A stretch of DNA of 21,031 bases from an uncultured Ruminococcus sp. (GCA_900315975.1 ONBA01000041.1:1-21031); one strand, 5' to 3'; positions 1 to 8,527 are shown, counted from the first letter of the stretch. Translations and numbers: made by a program. Notes: a model not told the origin generated them from the letters alone.

Positions 1-90
1 TCCGAGCTTTCTACCGCAAAAAGCGCCGAAATTTCGGGTTCTTAATGACCTTTGATGACCACTAAGGGATTGTAATGCCGAATAAGGTCA

Positions 91-119
91 TTTATAGCAT
101 AATAAAATAATAAATGCAA
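91..119 (-). promoter_or_regulatory. Putative sigma-A promoter reading left out of the window
   Basis: Read on the minus strand, TTGCAT (114-119) and TATAAA (91-96) are separated by exactly 17 bp. No gene start is visible between here and position 1, so the gene it would serve lies outside the window. The stretch 1-90 holds no convincing coding region; it contains copies of a TGACC motif in both orientations (49-61 and near 87), which might be an operator but is too short to call. Confidence 0.4.
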
Positions 120-142
120 GGAGTATTTTATATTGCGCCTGC

Positions 143-192
143 TATACAAAAATGCTCCATTATACCGCCGGAAGCGGCGATATAATGGAGCG
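143..192 (-). terminator. Intrinsic terminator of the ABC transporter operon
   Basis: An 11-bp perfect stem (154-164 with 181-191) continues, after one mismatch, into a 5-bp GC-rich stem (166-170 with 175-179) closed by a GAAG loop. In the minus-strand transcript it is followed by ATTTTTGTAT. It begins 9 bp after the permease stop codon, so it ends the minus-strand transcript. Confidence 0.8.
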
Positions 193-199
193 GGATTTA

Positions 200-2536
200 T
201 TAGTCAACACTGCGGATCTGGTCAACGAGCGGAGTTTTGCGCATCATACGAAGCGGTATAACTGCCGCAAGTATCGAAACTATAAACGCAAACAGAGTTG
301 CTGCAACTACGCGGATTGTAGGCTCAGAGTACTTGACAAGCTTCATAACGCTTTGGGGAGACAGTATTTCTGCCATGACGAAAAGCTTTCTTGTAAAGAA
401 TACTAACAGCGTGCATAGTACAATAGCTCCTACAGCGGCAGTAAGTGTGTACTGCAATCCTTCGATTACAGCCATTTTATAGAGCTGTCCGCGTGTCATG
501 CCTATGCACTGCATAGAAGCGAGTTCGCTTCTGCGGTTGATGATACCGGTCGAGACGATATTTATCATGTTCACTATCGCTATCAGTGCGATAAGACCAG
601 TTATAAAGCCTGCCGCTATCGAATATGCCGCAGTAGTCGAACGGATCTGCTGAGTCATTTCAAAGCTGTCAAAAACAACGTTCATGTCATCAGCGTTATT
701 GAAGAACTTCAAAGCCTGTTTATGCTGTTTGGGGTCTTTGATGTCTAATTCTATAAATGGGGGGAAATTTACATTGCCGAACATTTCATTTTCACTGGAA
801 TCATACTGGTCAAGTGTTGCAATGAGTATTTTAATTCCGTCATACATCGGCATTCCTTCTGCCGAATCAAGCGCGTCCTCATCGACAGGCTGTTTGCAGG
901 AGTGTACTATTTTAAAGGTGTGTTCTTCCTGAGTGAAATTGTCCTCTGATTCTTCCCTTATAAATTTAATAACGTCGCCATAATCCGGCACAGCGTATTT
1001 GACACGTTCCATTTCGTCGTCATCAATTATCTCGTTCTGCTTGTTTTTAGCGTCTTCACGGCATTTTTCTATTACCTTATCAGATGCATACATCTTCTTT
1101 GTATTCAGTTTAAGCTCTGTGATACTCTTATCGGGTTCATCTGCGCCGGTATTCAGGATATAGCCGCCTGACTTTGCAAGTTCCTCATAACTCATGGGCG
1201 GATTGCCAAAGAAATTTCTTTCGTATTCGTCCTTGCTTAAATACAAAATGTCATATATATTTTTATCACCGCATATTTTTTTTGCGTATTCATCGGCGGG
1301 GGCTGCTACTTTTGCTGTACTACAGTAATACTTGCTGAAATAGCCGGAGTCTTCAAGCTTTTTGAGTACCTTTCTGTAGCTTGGCGCATCGAAAATGTCA
1401 TAGGAATACCCTATTTCAAGGTCACTCATTGTAAATGTGCTTATACTTGCCTGTATAAATTCAGAAACATTGTTCATAGCACTTCCGACTCCTGCGAAGA
1501 GTGCAAGTGAAAGCATGAGAGAGAGTATAGTTACGAAGAAACGCTTAGGCTGACGGCGGGCATTTCTTGATGTAAGCTTGCCGGTCCAGCCGAATAAAAG
1601 GCCCATGAGAGTGTGTCTGCGGACTTTTTTTACGTTGTTACTGCGTGCGGAAATGGCTTCAACAGGCGATTTTTTGATAACGCGCATACCTGTTCCGTAT
1701 GATGAGAAAAGAACCCATGCAAGGCCTGTTATCGCAGCAAGTATGAGGAGCGGTATACTAACATGGAAACGCACAAGCTGTTCAGCTTTTTCGGATGCAA
1801 AGTAAGCATCAGCGATACCGCTTTCAAGTATGCGGCGGAATGCGATATACGCAACACCGATACCGGCAGCAAGTCCGATGGGTATTCCGATAATGGAGAG
1901 GAAGAGTCCCTCAACGGTCATGATGCGGACTATCTGTTTCGGAGTCGCACCTATCGACTGCAGCACTCCGAACTGTCTCTCGCGTTCTTTTGAGGATATT
2001 TCAAATGCTGTGTCGATGATGAGACGGAGTGCAAGTGCGATGAAAACGATGAAACCGTAGAATATAGCAAGAAGCTGCAAGTTGGACTTCTTTGCATCAT
2101 CGTCAACGAAGTCATAATTCATGAGTTTGCGGTTCATGATAATATGAGTCTCGCGCCAGAAAGCGTAATCCTGCATATTCATGCCGATGTCGCCTGTCAT
2201 GGTGTCCTGCAAATACACCTCAATATCCTTGATGCTGTTCTTTTTGAACATAATTTCAAGCTGATATGTTCCGTCGGGAGATTTACTCTTGTTATAGGAC
2301 TCGACGGTGTCAAGCTTTGACATTTTATCCGACTGTTCCGCCGTAATGTCCGTAACGCAAATATGATACGGCTGAAGCTCGTAGCTTGATGCTCTGAGAC
2401 ACTTATTCAGCGTCGCATAGCCTGTGAAAAGCATACTCATCAGCGTTACCGCAACGATGATACTGCAAATCGTCAGGGCAGAGTGACGCTTCTGTGCGCT
2501 GATATATTTACGCGCAAGCATTGTTTCAAAACGCAT
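200..2536 (-). CDS. ABC transporter permease with duplicated FtsX domains (MacB/FtsX type)
   Basis: Membrane subunit of an ABC transporter, 778 residues. Hydrophobic segments lie near residues 20-42, 153-175, 208-233, 260-280, 334-355, 638-662, 690-714 and 742-762. This gives two repeats of one helix, an outside domain and three helices. The cytoplasmic FtsX-type motif occurs twice, as RQFGVLQSIGATPKQI near 188-203 and ELASMQCIGMTRGQL near 671-686, which supports duplication. The first outside domain is about 110 residues and the second about 280. The start is fixed by AAGGAGG seven bases upstream of ATG 2536. The ATPase gene lies 12 bp upstream in the same operon, and a two-component pair is divergent. 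Such modules often export or detoxify antimicrobial peptides, but the 8-helix layout differs from the 10-helix BceB type. The substrate cannot be told. Confidence 0.9.
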   Translation of the reverse strand: MRFETMLARKYISAQKRHSALTICSIIVAVTLMSMLFTGYATLNKCLRASSYELQPYHICVTDITAEQSDKMSKLDTVESYNKSKSPDGTYQLEIMFKKNSIKDIEVYLQDTMTGDIGMNMQDYAFWRETHIIMNRKLMNYDFVDDDAKKSNLQLLAIFYGFIVFIALALRLIIDTAFEISSKERERQFGVLQSIGATPKQIVRIMTVEGLFLSIIGIPIGLAAGIGVAYIAFRRILESGIADAYFASEKAEQLVRFHVSIPLLILAAITGLAWVLFSSYGTGMRVIKKSPVEAISARSNNVKKVRRHTLMGLLFGWTGKLTSRNARRQPKRFFVTILSLMLSLALFAGVGSAMNNVSEFIQASISTFTMSDLEIGYSYDIFDAPSYRKVLKKLEDSGYFSKYYCSTAKVAAPADEYAKKICGDKNIYDILYLSKDEYERNFFGNPPMSYEELAKSGGYILNTGADEPDKSITELKLNTKKMYASDKVIEKCREDAKNKQNEIIDDDEMERVKYAVPDYGDVIKFIREESEDNFTQEEHTFKIVHSCKQPVDEDALDSAEGMPMYDGIKILIATLDQYDSSENEMFGNVNFPPFIELDIKDPKQHKQALKFFNNADDMNVVFDSFEMTQQIRSTTAAYSIAAGFITGLIALIAIVNMINIVSTGIINRRSELASMQCIGMTRGQLYKMAVIEGLQYTLTAAVGAIVLCTLLVFFTRKLFVMAEILSPQSVMKLVKYSEPTIRVVAATLFAFIVSILAAVIPLRMMRKTPLVDQIRSVD

Positions 2537-2548
2537 GATCTCGCCTCC

Positions 2549-3235
2549 TTACTTGATATCGTTTATCTTGTCATCGACTATCTGACCGTCGGAGATAGTA
2601 ATGATACGGTCGCACTGAAGAGCGATATCCTCGTCATGAGTGATGATTACCATAGTCTGTTCGAGGTCACGGTTTGACTGGCGGAGAAGCTTGATTATCT
2701 CGGCACTGTTTCTGCGGTCGAGGTTACCTGTAGGCTCGTCTGCGAGGATAACTCCCGGCGACGTGAAAAGTGCTCTGCCGATTGAGACTCTCTGCTGCTG
2801 ACCGCCTGAAAGCTGAGAGGGGAGGTGGTGACGGCGCTCTTTCAGCTGTAACATATCAAGAAGGTCGTCGAGATGTTTGTTATCAGGCTTTCTGCCGTCC
2901 ATAATCATGGGGAGAGTGATATTCTCCTCGGCATCAAGAACTGGGATAAGGTTGTAAAACTGGTAGATAAGTCCGACCTGACGGCGGCGGAAAACCGCAA
3001 GGTCGCGGTCGTTCTGAGCATATACGTCCTGACCGTCAAGGTATACCTTTCCGGAAGTCGGACGGTCAACGCCGCCTAAAATATGCAGAAGAGTAGACTT
3101 TCCCGAACCGGAAGGTCCGATAACTGCAAGCATCTGTCCCTTGGGAACGGTGAAAGATACGTTGTTGAGTGCCTTTACTTCATTCTCACCTTTGCCGTAT
3201 GTTTTGCACAGATTCTCGATTTTTAAAAGTTCCAT
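2549..3235 (-). CDS. ABC transporter ATP-binding protein (MacB/LolD type)
   Basis: ATPase partner of the FtsX-type permease directly downstream (12 bp gap, same strand). The 228 residues are the usual length for this family. Motifs in order: Walker A GPSGSGKST (40-48), Q-loop Gln92, ABC signature LSGGQQQR (142-149), Walker B VILADEP (162-168), D-loop NLD (171-173) and switch His200. All catalytic residues are present, so it should be active. The start ATG is preceded by AGGAGG at good spacing. In this family the ATPase drives a mechanical cycle in the permease and does not carry substrate through a pore. Transcription probably begins at the extended -10 element around 3274-3279. Confidence 0.95.
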   Translation of the reverse strand: MELLKIENLCKTYGKGENEVKALNNVSFTVPKGQMLAVIGPSGSGKSTLLHILGGVDRPTSGKVYLDGQDVYAQNDRDLAVFRRRQVGLIYQFYNLIPVLDAEENITLPMIMDGRKPDNKHLDDLLDMLQLKERRHHLPSQLSGGQQQRVSIGRALFTSPGVILADEPTGNLDRRNSAEIIKLLRQSNRDLEQTMVIITHDEDIALQCDRIITISDGQIVDDKINDIK

Positions 3236-3273
3236 ATATAAACCTCCTGTAAAATTATTTTTTCACTGTACCC

Positions 3274-3327
3274 ATTATAGCATAGATATATTACTTTGAC
3301 GTGACTTTTTCATTACAATTATGTCAC
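3274..3327 (-). promoter_or_regulatory. Promoter of the ABC operon with upstream inverted repeat
   Basis: On the minus strand there is an extended -10 element, TGCTATAAT (TATAAT at 3274-3279), with no good -35 box at 16-17 bp. Weak -35 boxes are common at promoters that need an activator. Just upstream, GTGAC (3301-3305) and GTCAC (3323-3327) form an inverted repeat with a 17-bp spacer. This is a candidate site for the divergently encoded response regulator; that link is inferred from position only. Confidence 0.45.
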
Positions 3328-3374
3328 TTAAGGCAGAACTGCATAAAATCAGCCTGACTGCTTCGGATATATTC

Positions 3375-3403
3375 TTGCATTTTTTCGGTCAGCATGGTAT
3401 AAT
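3375..3403 (+). promoter_or_regulatory. Sigma-A promoter of the two-component operon
   Basis: TTGCAT (3375-3380), a 17-bp spacer and TATAAT (3398-3403), directly upstream of the response-regulator ribosome binding site. It is divergent from the ABC operon promoter about 100 bp away. Confidence 0.7.
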
Positions 3404-3426
3404 CAACAGTATCGGAGGTGGTAGCA

Positions 3427-4101
3427 TTGGCTAAAATTCTACTTGTAGAGGACGACTTGCAACTCGCAAAGAATCTGTCGGCATTTCTTATTTCGGAGGG
3501 ACATTCCGTAGTTCACGCAAACGGACAGTCTTCCGGACTGAAAGCGTTTGAACAAGGGACTTTCGACTGTGTTCTTCTTGATCTTTCTCTTGGCGACGGA
3601 AGCGGTTTCACGGTTTGTTCGGCGATAAAGCAAGTATCGGAAGTGCCTGTTATTTTCCTTACAGCCGCCGCTGACGAGATATGCACAGTCACCGGATTTG
3701 AAGTCGGCGCTGACGATTATATCAGCAAACCGTTCCGTCCGCGCGAACTTCTCGCCCGAATGAAAAATGCAATGCGCCGCCATAACAGTACACCTACAGT
3801 TATTTCCTGCGGCGACGTGTCAATTGACCCCTCACGCGGCATTGCTTTCAAAAATGGGAACGAACTATTCCTGTCAGCACTCGAATACCGCCTGTTACTG
3901 GTCTTTTTCAGCAATAAAGGACAGCTTCTCAGCCGTGACCGTCTCGCGGAGGAATTATGGTCGGTATCGGGAGAATTTGTGTCTGACAACACTATAAACG
4001 TATACATGAAGCGTTTGCGCGAAAAAATAGAGGACGACCCTCAGCACCCTTCAATAATAGTTACAGTCCGCGGAATGGGATATAAGGCGGTGGACGAATG
4101 A
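3427..4101 (+). CDS. OmpR-family response regulator
   Basis: DNA-binding response regulator, 224 residues from the chosen start. The receiver domain (about 2-115) has the acidic pair Asp9/Asp10, phospho-acceptor Asp52 in LLDLSLGDG, Thr79 and Lys101 in SKPF. A winged-helix OmpR/PhoB DNA-binding domain fills about 125-222. The start is TTG at 3427, because GGAGGT (3414-3419) sits 7 bases before it; an in-frame GTG at 3418 overlaps that ribosome binding site and cannot be the start. The stop overlaps the kinase start (ATGA), so the two are translationally coupled. It likely controls the divergent ABC transporter genes and perhaps its own operon. Confidence 0.93.
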   Translation: MAKILLVEDDLQLAKNLSAFLISEGHSVVHANGQSSGLKAFEQGTFDCVLLDLSLGDGSGFTVCSAIKQVSEVPVIFLTAAADEICTVTGFEVGADDYISKPFRPRELLARMKNAMRRHNSTPTVISCGDVSIDPSRGIAFKNGNELFLSALEYRLLLVFFSNKGQLLSRDRLAEELWSVSGEFVSDNTINVYMKRLREKIEDDPQHPSIIVTVRGMGYKAVDE

Positions 4102-5090
4102 ACGATATCCGCATATGCCGGATAGTGCACATTTCAGCCACTTTAGCCGGAACGGCAATATGTGCGTATTTCAGTATTCCGGCGGCAGCTATTCTTTTTG
4201 CCGTATCTGCACTGATTTTTACCGTTAATGAGATTTACTGCACCAAAAGAAAAAATAAGATTTTCCTGCTATGTGACGATATCGACCGTATACTTCACGG
4301 CGATAACTCGGTGTCTTTCAACGATTACACAGAAGGTGACCTTAGCATTCTCACTGCTGAGATACACAAGATGACTATTCGCCTTCGTGAACAGAATTCG
4401 GCTTTGATAAGCGAAAAGCAGTATCTTAAAGAATCACTCGAAGATATTGCACATCAACTGCGAACTCCGCTGACTTCAATGATAATAATTCTCGAAATGC
4501 TGCGTAATCCTGAGCTTTCAAAGCGCGAACGCATGAACAATGTTCATGAACTTTACTCCCTGTTGTCACGTATGAACTGGCTTATAGAAACTATGCTGGG
4601 ACTCTCCCGCATTGAGGCGGGCGCTGTTGAATTTCAGCATCAGGAAATCAATTGCCGCAGTCTCATAGCGGATTCGCTTGAACCAATTTCCGTTCAGCTT
4701 GACCTGAAAAATATCAACGTCAAAACAAGTATAGAGGGTGACCCTATCTTTATCGGTGACCGTCAGTATTTCACGGAAGCACTCATGAACATACTCAAAA
4801 ACTGCATGGAACATACTCCTGAAAACGGTCAGATAACCATTTCGGCAGGATGCAACCCGATTTACACGCAAATCGTGGTAACTGACAGCGGGAGCGGCAT
4901 TTCCGAAGAAGACCTCCCGCATATTTTTGAGCGTTTTTACCGTTCAGGTCATTCCTGTGGCAGCGGATTTGGTATAGGACTTGCATTTGCCCGAAAAATA
5001 GCCGTTTCTCAAAACGGAAGCCTTCAGGCTTCAAATTCTCCCGATGGCGGCGCGCTGTTTGATTTGCGCATATACGGTGGAACTGCATAA
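4098..5090 (+). CDS. Sensor histidine kinase, short two-helix (intramembrane-sensing) type
   Basis: Histidine kinase of 330 residues. Two membrane helices lie near 8-26 and 28-46, joined by only a few residues, so there is no outside sensor domain. A short linker leads to the dimerisation domain, with phospho-acceptor His119 in EDIAHQLRTPLTS. The ATP-binding domain has an N box (Asn235 in NILKNCMEH), G1 (DSGSG, 263-267), F box (FERFYRSG) and G2 (GSGFGIGL, 288-295). All catalytic motifs are intact. It overlaps the response-regulator stop by 4 bp. Kinases with this layout usually read the state of a partner ABC transporter in the membrane, as known for BceS. The divergent FtsX-type transporter fits, although its permease is not of BceB type. 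Confidence 0.92.
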   Translation: MNDIRICRIVHISATLAGTAICAYFSIPAAAILFAVSALIFTVNEIYCTKRKNKIFLLCDDIDRILHGDNSVSFNDYTEGDLSILTAEIHKMTIRLREQNSALISEKQYLKESLEDIAHQLRTPLTSMIIILEMLRNPELSKRERMNNVHELYSLLSRMNWLIETMLGLSRIEAGAVEFQHQEINCRSLIADSLEPISVQLDLKNINVKTSIEGDPIFIGDRQYFTEALMNILKNCMEHTPENGQITISAGCNPIYTQIVVTDSGSGISEEDLPHIFERFYRSGHSCGSGFGIGLAFARKIAVSQNGSLQASNSPDGGALFDLRIYGGTA

Positions 5091-5131
5091 AACTAAGCTG
5101 ATAATTTCATCACTTTTTTTAATCTCAGCGC

Positions 5132-5160
5132 TTGAAATTTAAGTTAAACTGTGGTATAAT
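5132..5160 (+). promoter_or_regulatory. Sigma-A promoter of the GGDEF regulator gene
   Basis: TTGAAA (5132-5137), a 17-bp spacer and TATAAT (5155-5160), 40 bp upstream of the start codon. No convincing terminator separates it from the kinase gene, so some read-through from the two-component operon is possible. Confidence 0.7.
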
Positions 5161-5199
5161 ATTATATATAACAATTATCGGCAAAGTTGGTGAAAAATA

Positions 5200-7074
5200 A
5201 TGTTGAATAGTCACAAAATAGTATCGCTTTGTACAACGCGACTGAACGAAGTTGAAAACTGTAGATTTATTACTGAACTAAATAACGGTCTCAGAAAACA
5301 GAATGCCGCTTTGTTTGTTTACAATATTAACGCTGAAATGTACTGGAGTGACGACAATATCCGTGCAGAATCAGCCGTTTTCGGACTCGTTGACTTTAAT
5401 ATCACCGATGTTGTTATTGTAATGTACGAAAGAATAAAAAACCATTCTGTTGCAAGGAAAATCATCGACGAAGCTAATAATCACAATGTCCCTGTCATAA
5501 TTGTTGACACTGAATACGAAAACTGCATTAATGTCTGCTTTGATTATAAAAAAGGTTTTGAAAAAGTCGTCCGTCACGTAATTGAACATCACGGTGTCAG
5601 AAGACCTCACATGATGGCAGGCATAAAAAATAACCCTTTCTCCGACGAACGTATCGAAGTGTTCAAAAACGTTATCGAAGAAAATGGTATAAAATTCAGC
5701 AAAGATATGGTCAGCTACGGCGAATTCTGGGCAGTACCGTGCCGTGTTGCTATGGAAAAGCTGATAGCCTCCGGAAAAGAACTTCCTGAAGCTGTTATCT
5801 GCGCAAATGATATCATGGCAATAAACGTTTGTGCGGTTCTGAATAAACACGGATATAAAGTTCCCGATGATATCCTCGTTACCGGCTTTGACGGCATCGA
5901 CGAGATAGGTCTGTTCATACCGAAGCTTACTTCAAGCTATTGCGGTACAGCAGGGTCTGCGCCTACACTCATTTCGCTTATCAGTGACCTTTTCGCCGGA
6001 AAAGATATCAGGGGAAATCACTATATTGAGCCTCAGCTTATCATAAACAACTCATGCGGTTGCCATACAAGTGAACCGGAGTCTCCGAACGATATCTTCG
6101 GCTTCAACAATCGCTTTTACCGCTATCAGGACGATTATCAGACATTTGTCAATATGTCGGAGAGAATGGTAAGTGCGTCTACTATCGAGGAGTGTTCTGA
6201 CGTTATATTCGATGCCGATATCGGTGACCTCTCTATTATAATCAGTAAAAAGTTCACTGATTTTACACAGAATCATTTTGATGACACTTCGTTCCAAAAT
6301 TTTGAAGATGAAATGTTCGTTTTCTATGAAAGCAACAAGAGCGTTTACAGTCAAAAGGATTTCTCGCGAAAAGAAATAGTGCCGCAGATAACGAGATTCC
6401 TCAACCACGGCACACCGCTTGTTTTCAATGTGATAGCATTCATGAACGTCCCGATTGGTTATATATGCTTCCATCTGCCTAAATTGGACATATCCGATTA
6501 CTGCAAGATTCCGCCGCTTGTAAGCTCTGTAGGAAGCGGTATAGGCGGTTTCATAAACACTATGTATCAGCACTATCTTACTGAGCGCATAGAAAAAATG
6601 TACAAGTACGATTCGCTGACAAATCTGTACAACCGTCTCAGCTTTACTAACGAATTTGAAAAGATGAAGCGCTCATTTGCAGGCAAAAAAGTGCCGCTCA
6701 ATATCATACTTATCGACCTCGACGGACTAAAGTACATAAATGATAACTACGGTCACGGTGCAGGTGATAACGCTATCAGAGTTATTGCAACTGCACTAAG
6801 GGAAGCTTGCCCGAAGGGTTCACTTTGTGTACGTTTCGGCGGCGACGAAATGCTTGCCGTTATCCCCGGTAAAAACGACCCGGAGGCTGTCAAGCATGAT
6901 ATCAACCGGCGCATCGAGCGGTATAATGCTAAAGAGGGAAAACCTTACCTCATATCAGCAAGTGCCGGAATCTACCGCACTGATTCAACGTGCGATACCG
7001 ATTTTGAGCACCTCATAAAAGAAGCTGATGCCATTATGTATGCCGAAAAAATCGAGAAGCGCCGTAAGAGGTAA
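5200..7074 (+). CDS. LacI-type periplasmic-binding-fold sensor fused to a GGDEF diguanylate cyclase domain
   Basis: 624 residues, no signal peptide and no membrane helix, so cytoplasmic. Residues 1-290 are a sugar-binding-protein fold of the LacI/GalR sensor type without the LacI helix-turn-helix; recognisable pieces are PEAVICANDIMAI and DDILVTGFDG. It ends with Ser-Cys-Gly-Cys at 285-288. Residues about 300-455 form a GAF-like middle domain (assignment uncertain). The GGDEF domain is about 465-620: DSLTNLYNR (471-479), metal-site LIDLDG, and GGDEM (547-551) at the active site. The Gly-Gly-Asp-Glu core and upstream Asp are kept, so cyclic di-GMP synthesis is likely. The RxxD inhibition site is absent (Pro-Lys-Gly-Ser there). 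The ribosome binding site is weak (GGTGA). The gene at 8755 has the same first two domains. The ligand is unknown; no sugar transporter is adjacent. Confidence 0.88.
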   Translation: MLNSHKIVSLCTTRLNEVENCRFITELNNGLRKQNAALFVYNINAEMYWSDDNIRAESAVFGLVDFNITDVVIVMYERIKNHSVARKIIDEANNHNVPVIIVDTEYENCINVCFDYKKGFEKVVRHVIEHHGVRRPHMMAGIKNNPFSDERIEVFKNVIEENGIKFSKDMVSYGEFWAVPCRVAMEKLIASGKELPEAVICANDIMAINVCAVLNKHGYKVPDDILVTGFDGIDEIGLFIPKLTSSYCGTAGSAPTLISLISDLFAGKDIRGNHYIEPQLIINNSCGCHTSEPESPNDIFGFNNRFYRYQDDYQTFVNMSERMVSASTIEECSDVIFDADIGDLSIIISKKFTDFTQNHFDDTSFQNFEDEMFVFYESNKSVYSQKDFSRKEIVPQITRFLNHGTPLVFNVIAFMNVPIGYICFHLPKLDISDYCKIPPLVSSVGSGIGGFINTMYQHYLTERIEKMYKYDSLTNLYNRLSFTNEFEKMKRSFAGKKVPLNIILIDLDGLKYINDNYGHGAGDNAIRVIATALREACPKGSLCVRFGGDEMLAVIPGKNDPEAVKHDINRRIERYNAKEGKPYLISASAGIYRTDSTCDTDFEHLIKEADAIMYAEKIEKRRKR

Positions 7075-7111
7075 CAATTTTAGAAAACTACTTATTCATT
7101 ACATTTCTTTC

Positions 7112-7160
7112 AAAAAAAATAGCTCCGTTTCCTTTTTTCAAGGAATACGGAGCTGTTTTT
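7112..7160. terminator. Bidirectional terminator between the GGDEF gene and prfB
   Basis: AGCTCCGT (7121-7128) pairs with ACGGAGCT (7147-7154) and TTCCTT (7129-7134) with AAGGAA (7140-7145), with a single bulged T. A T-run follows on the plus strand (7155-7160) and an A-run precedes it (7112-7119), so it can end both convergent transcripts. Confidence 0.88.
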
Positions 7161-7162
7161 GC

Positions 7163-8281
7163 TTATTTCTGAAGTGTACCGTGGGAGAGTGACTTGAGGT
7201 AGGCATTGATAAAGCCGTCGAGGTCACCGTCCATAACCGCCTGAATATTGCCGTTTTCAAAGCCGGTACGGTGGTCTTTAACGAGTGTGTAGGGCATGAA
7301 TACGTATGAACGTATCTGTGAACCCCACGCTATCTGATTCTGTACACCCTTGATATCTTCGATTTTTTCGAGGTGCTCACGCTCCTTTATCTCGATGAGC
7401 TTTGAACGGAGCATCTTCATTGCGTAGTCCTTATTCTGATACTGGCTTCGCTGTGTCTGACACGATACAACGATACCTGTAGGCTTATGGATAAGACGTA
7501 CAGCCGAACTTGTCTTGTTTACCTTCTGTCCGCCTGCACCGCTTGAACGGTAAACTTCCATTTCGATATCTTCATCGCGTATCTCAACTTCGATTGAATC
7601 GTCGATTTCGGGCATAACTTCGAGAGCCGCAAAAGAAGTGTGACGTCTGCCGGAAGCGTCAAACGGAGAAATACGTACAAGTCGGTGAACACCTGATTCT
7701 GACTTCATATAGCCGTAAGCGTTGTCGCCCTGAATGAGTATAGAAGCCGACTTCAGACCTGCATCGTCGCCGTCGAGGTAGTCGAGAAGCTCTACCTTGA
7801 ACTCGTGACGCTCTGCCCAGTGATTGTACATACGATAGAGCATTTCTGCCCAGTCCTGAGCCTCTGTACCGCCTGCACCTGCATGGAAAGTGAGGATAGC
7901 GTTAGAGTTATCGTATTCACCGGTAAGCAGAGTAGAGAGTTTTTCGTCTTCAAGCTTTGACTTGAAAGCCTCGGACTCTGCCTTTATTTCGTCAATTGAG
8001 CTTTCGTCGTCCTCTTCGATAGAGAGTTCGATGAGAGTGATTATATCTTCGAGGTTATCGCTGAGCTTCTTGAATTTTTCTATTTTACGCTCAAGCGATT
8101 TAGTTTCCTGAAGCACCTTCTGAGAATTTTCGAGGTCGTCCCAGAAGCCTTCTTTTGCTGTTTCTTCGTTCAGCTCGGCAACTCTTTCCTTTGCCGCCTT
8201 GATATTCAGAACGTCGGCAAGTTCCTCAACTTCCTTGCGGTAGCCGACCATTTCAACTCTGAGTTCGTCAAGAATAATCAT
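7163..8281 (-). CDS. prfB: Peptide chain release factor 2
   Basis: Release factor for UAA and UGA stop codons, 372 residues, full length. Codon-recognition tripeptide SPF is at 205-207 and the peptidyl-hydrolysis motif GGQ at 250-252 (in SSGAGGQKVNK). The SPF, rather than PxT, marks it as RF2 and not RF1. Most bacterial prfB genes contain a programmed +1 frameshift (CTT TGA C) near codon 25. Here the frame is open throughout and reads GTT CTG AAT ATC around codons 24-27, so this autoregulation is absent. The start ATG is preceded by AAAGGA at about 9 bases. It has its own promoter at 8324-8352 and is transcribed alone, ending at the terminator shared with the convergent GGDEF gene. Confidence 0.97.
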   Translation of the reverse strand: MIILDELRVEMVGYRKEVEELADVLNIKAAKERVAELNEETAKEGFWDDLENSQKVLQETKSLERKIEKFKKLSDNLEDIITLIELSIEEDDESSIDEIKAESEAFKSKLEDEKLSTLLTGEYDNSNAILTFHAGAGGTEAQDWAEMLYRMYNHWAERHEFKVELLDYLDGDDAGLKSASILIQGDNAYGYMKSESGVHRLVRISPFDASGRRHTSFAALEVMPEIDDSIEVEIRDEDIEMEVYRSSGAGGQKVNKTSSAVRLIHKPTGIVVSCQTQRSQYQNKDYAMKMLRSKLIEIKEREHLEKIEDIKGVQNQIAWGSQIRSYVFMPYTLVKDHRTGFENGNIQAVMDGDLDGFINAYLKSLSHGTLQK

Positions 8282-8323
8282 AAAACAGTATCCTTTCTTG
8301 GTTTTATCGTCACATACATATTT

Positions 8324-8352
8324 ATTATATCACATTTTTGCAGACAATGCAA
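8324..8352 (-). promoter_or_regulatory. prfB promoter
   Basis: On the minus strand TTGCAT (8347-8352), a 17-bp spacer and TATAAT (8324-8329), 43 bp before the prfB start. It lies downstream of the terminator of the small RNA candidate, so prfB need not depend on that transcript. Confidence 0.8.
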
Positions 8353-8382
8353 GGATTTTTCGATATCTCATATAATATATAA

Positions 8383-8420
8383 AGAAAAAAGCTCTCCTGC
8401 CTAAAGGAGAGCTTTTTTCG
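8383..8420. terminator. Terminator of the small RNA candidate, symmetric
   Basis: GCTCTCCT (8391-8398) pairs with AGGAGAGC (8405-8412), extended by AA/TT pairs, with a 6-nt loop. A T-run follows on the plus strand and an A-rich run precedes it, so it works in both directions. On the minus strand it ends the RNA starting near 8521; nothing upstream on the plus strand needs it. Confidence 0.85.
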
Positions 8421-8521
8421 TGAGGATAGAAATTAGAATAGAGAGTTTTTATTGTAAATGCACTGCGTCCTGTGATACGCGGGAACAGTGATCATCCCTA
8501 AGCCGTTCCCTTAATGCTTAC
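8384..8521 (-). ncRNA. Candidate structured small RNA, about 138 nt, unassigned family
   Basis: No protein-coding frame fits, but a complete transcription unit is visible. A promoter (8528-8556) predicts a start near 8521. From there GTAA and GCATT (8521-8513) pair with the segments at 8464-8460 and 8457-8454, with a 2-nt bulge, giving a 9-bp closing stem. Inside it are a 6-bp hairpin GGGAAC/GTTCCC (8510-8505 with 8486-8481, 18-nt loop) and a 4-bp hairpin GCGT/ACGC (8480-8477 with 8468-8465). Together they make a three-way junction. A single-stranded AT-rich linker (about 8415-8453) leads to a terminator hairpin (8389-8414) and T-run. I do not recognise 6S, SRP, tmRNA, RNase P or a known riboswitch. 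It could also be a leader regulating read-through into prfB, but prfB has its own promoter beyond the terminator. Confidence 0.6.
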
Positions 8522-8527
8522 AAGTAT

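Noticed and set aside
8384..8521. Reading the small RNA as 6S, SRP or a known riboswitch
   Set aside because: It is not a rod with a central bubble (6S), lacks the SRP GGAA/AGCAGCC loop, and matches no riboswitch core I can recall.
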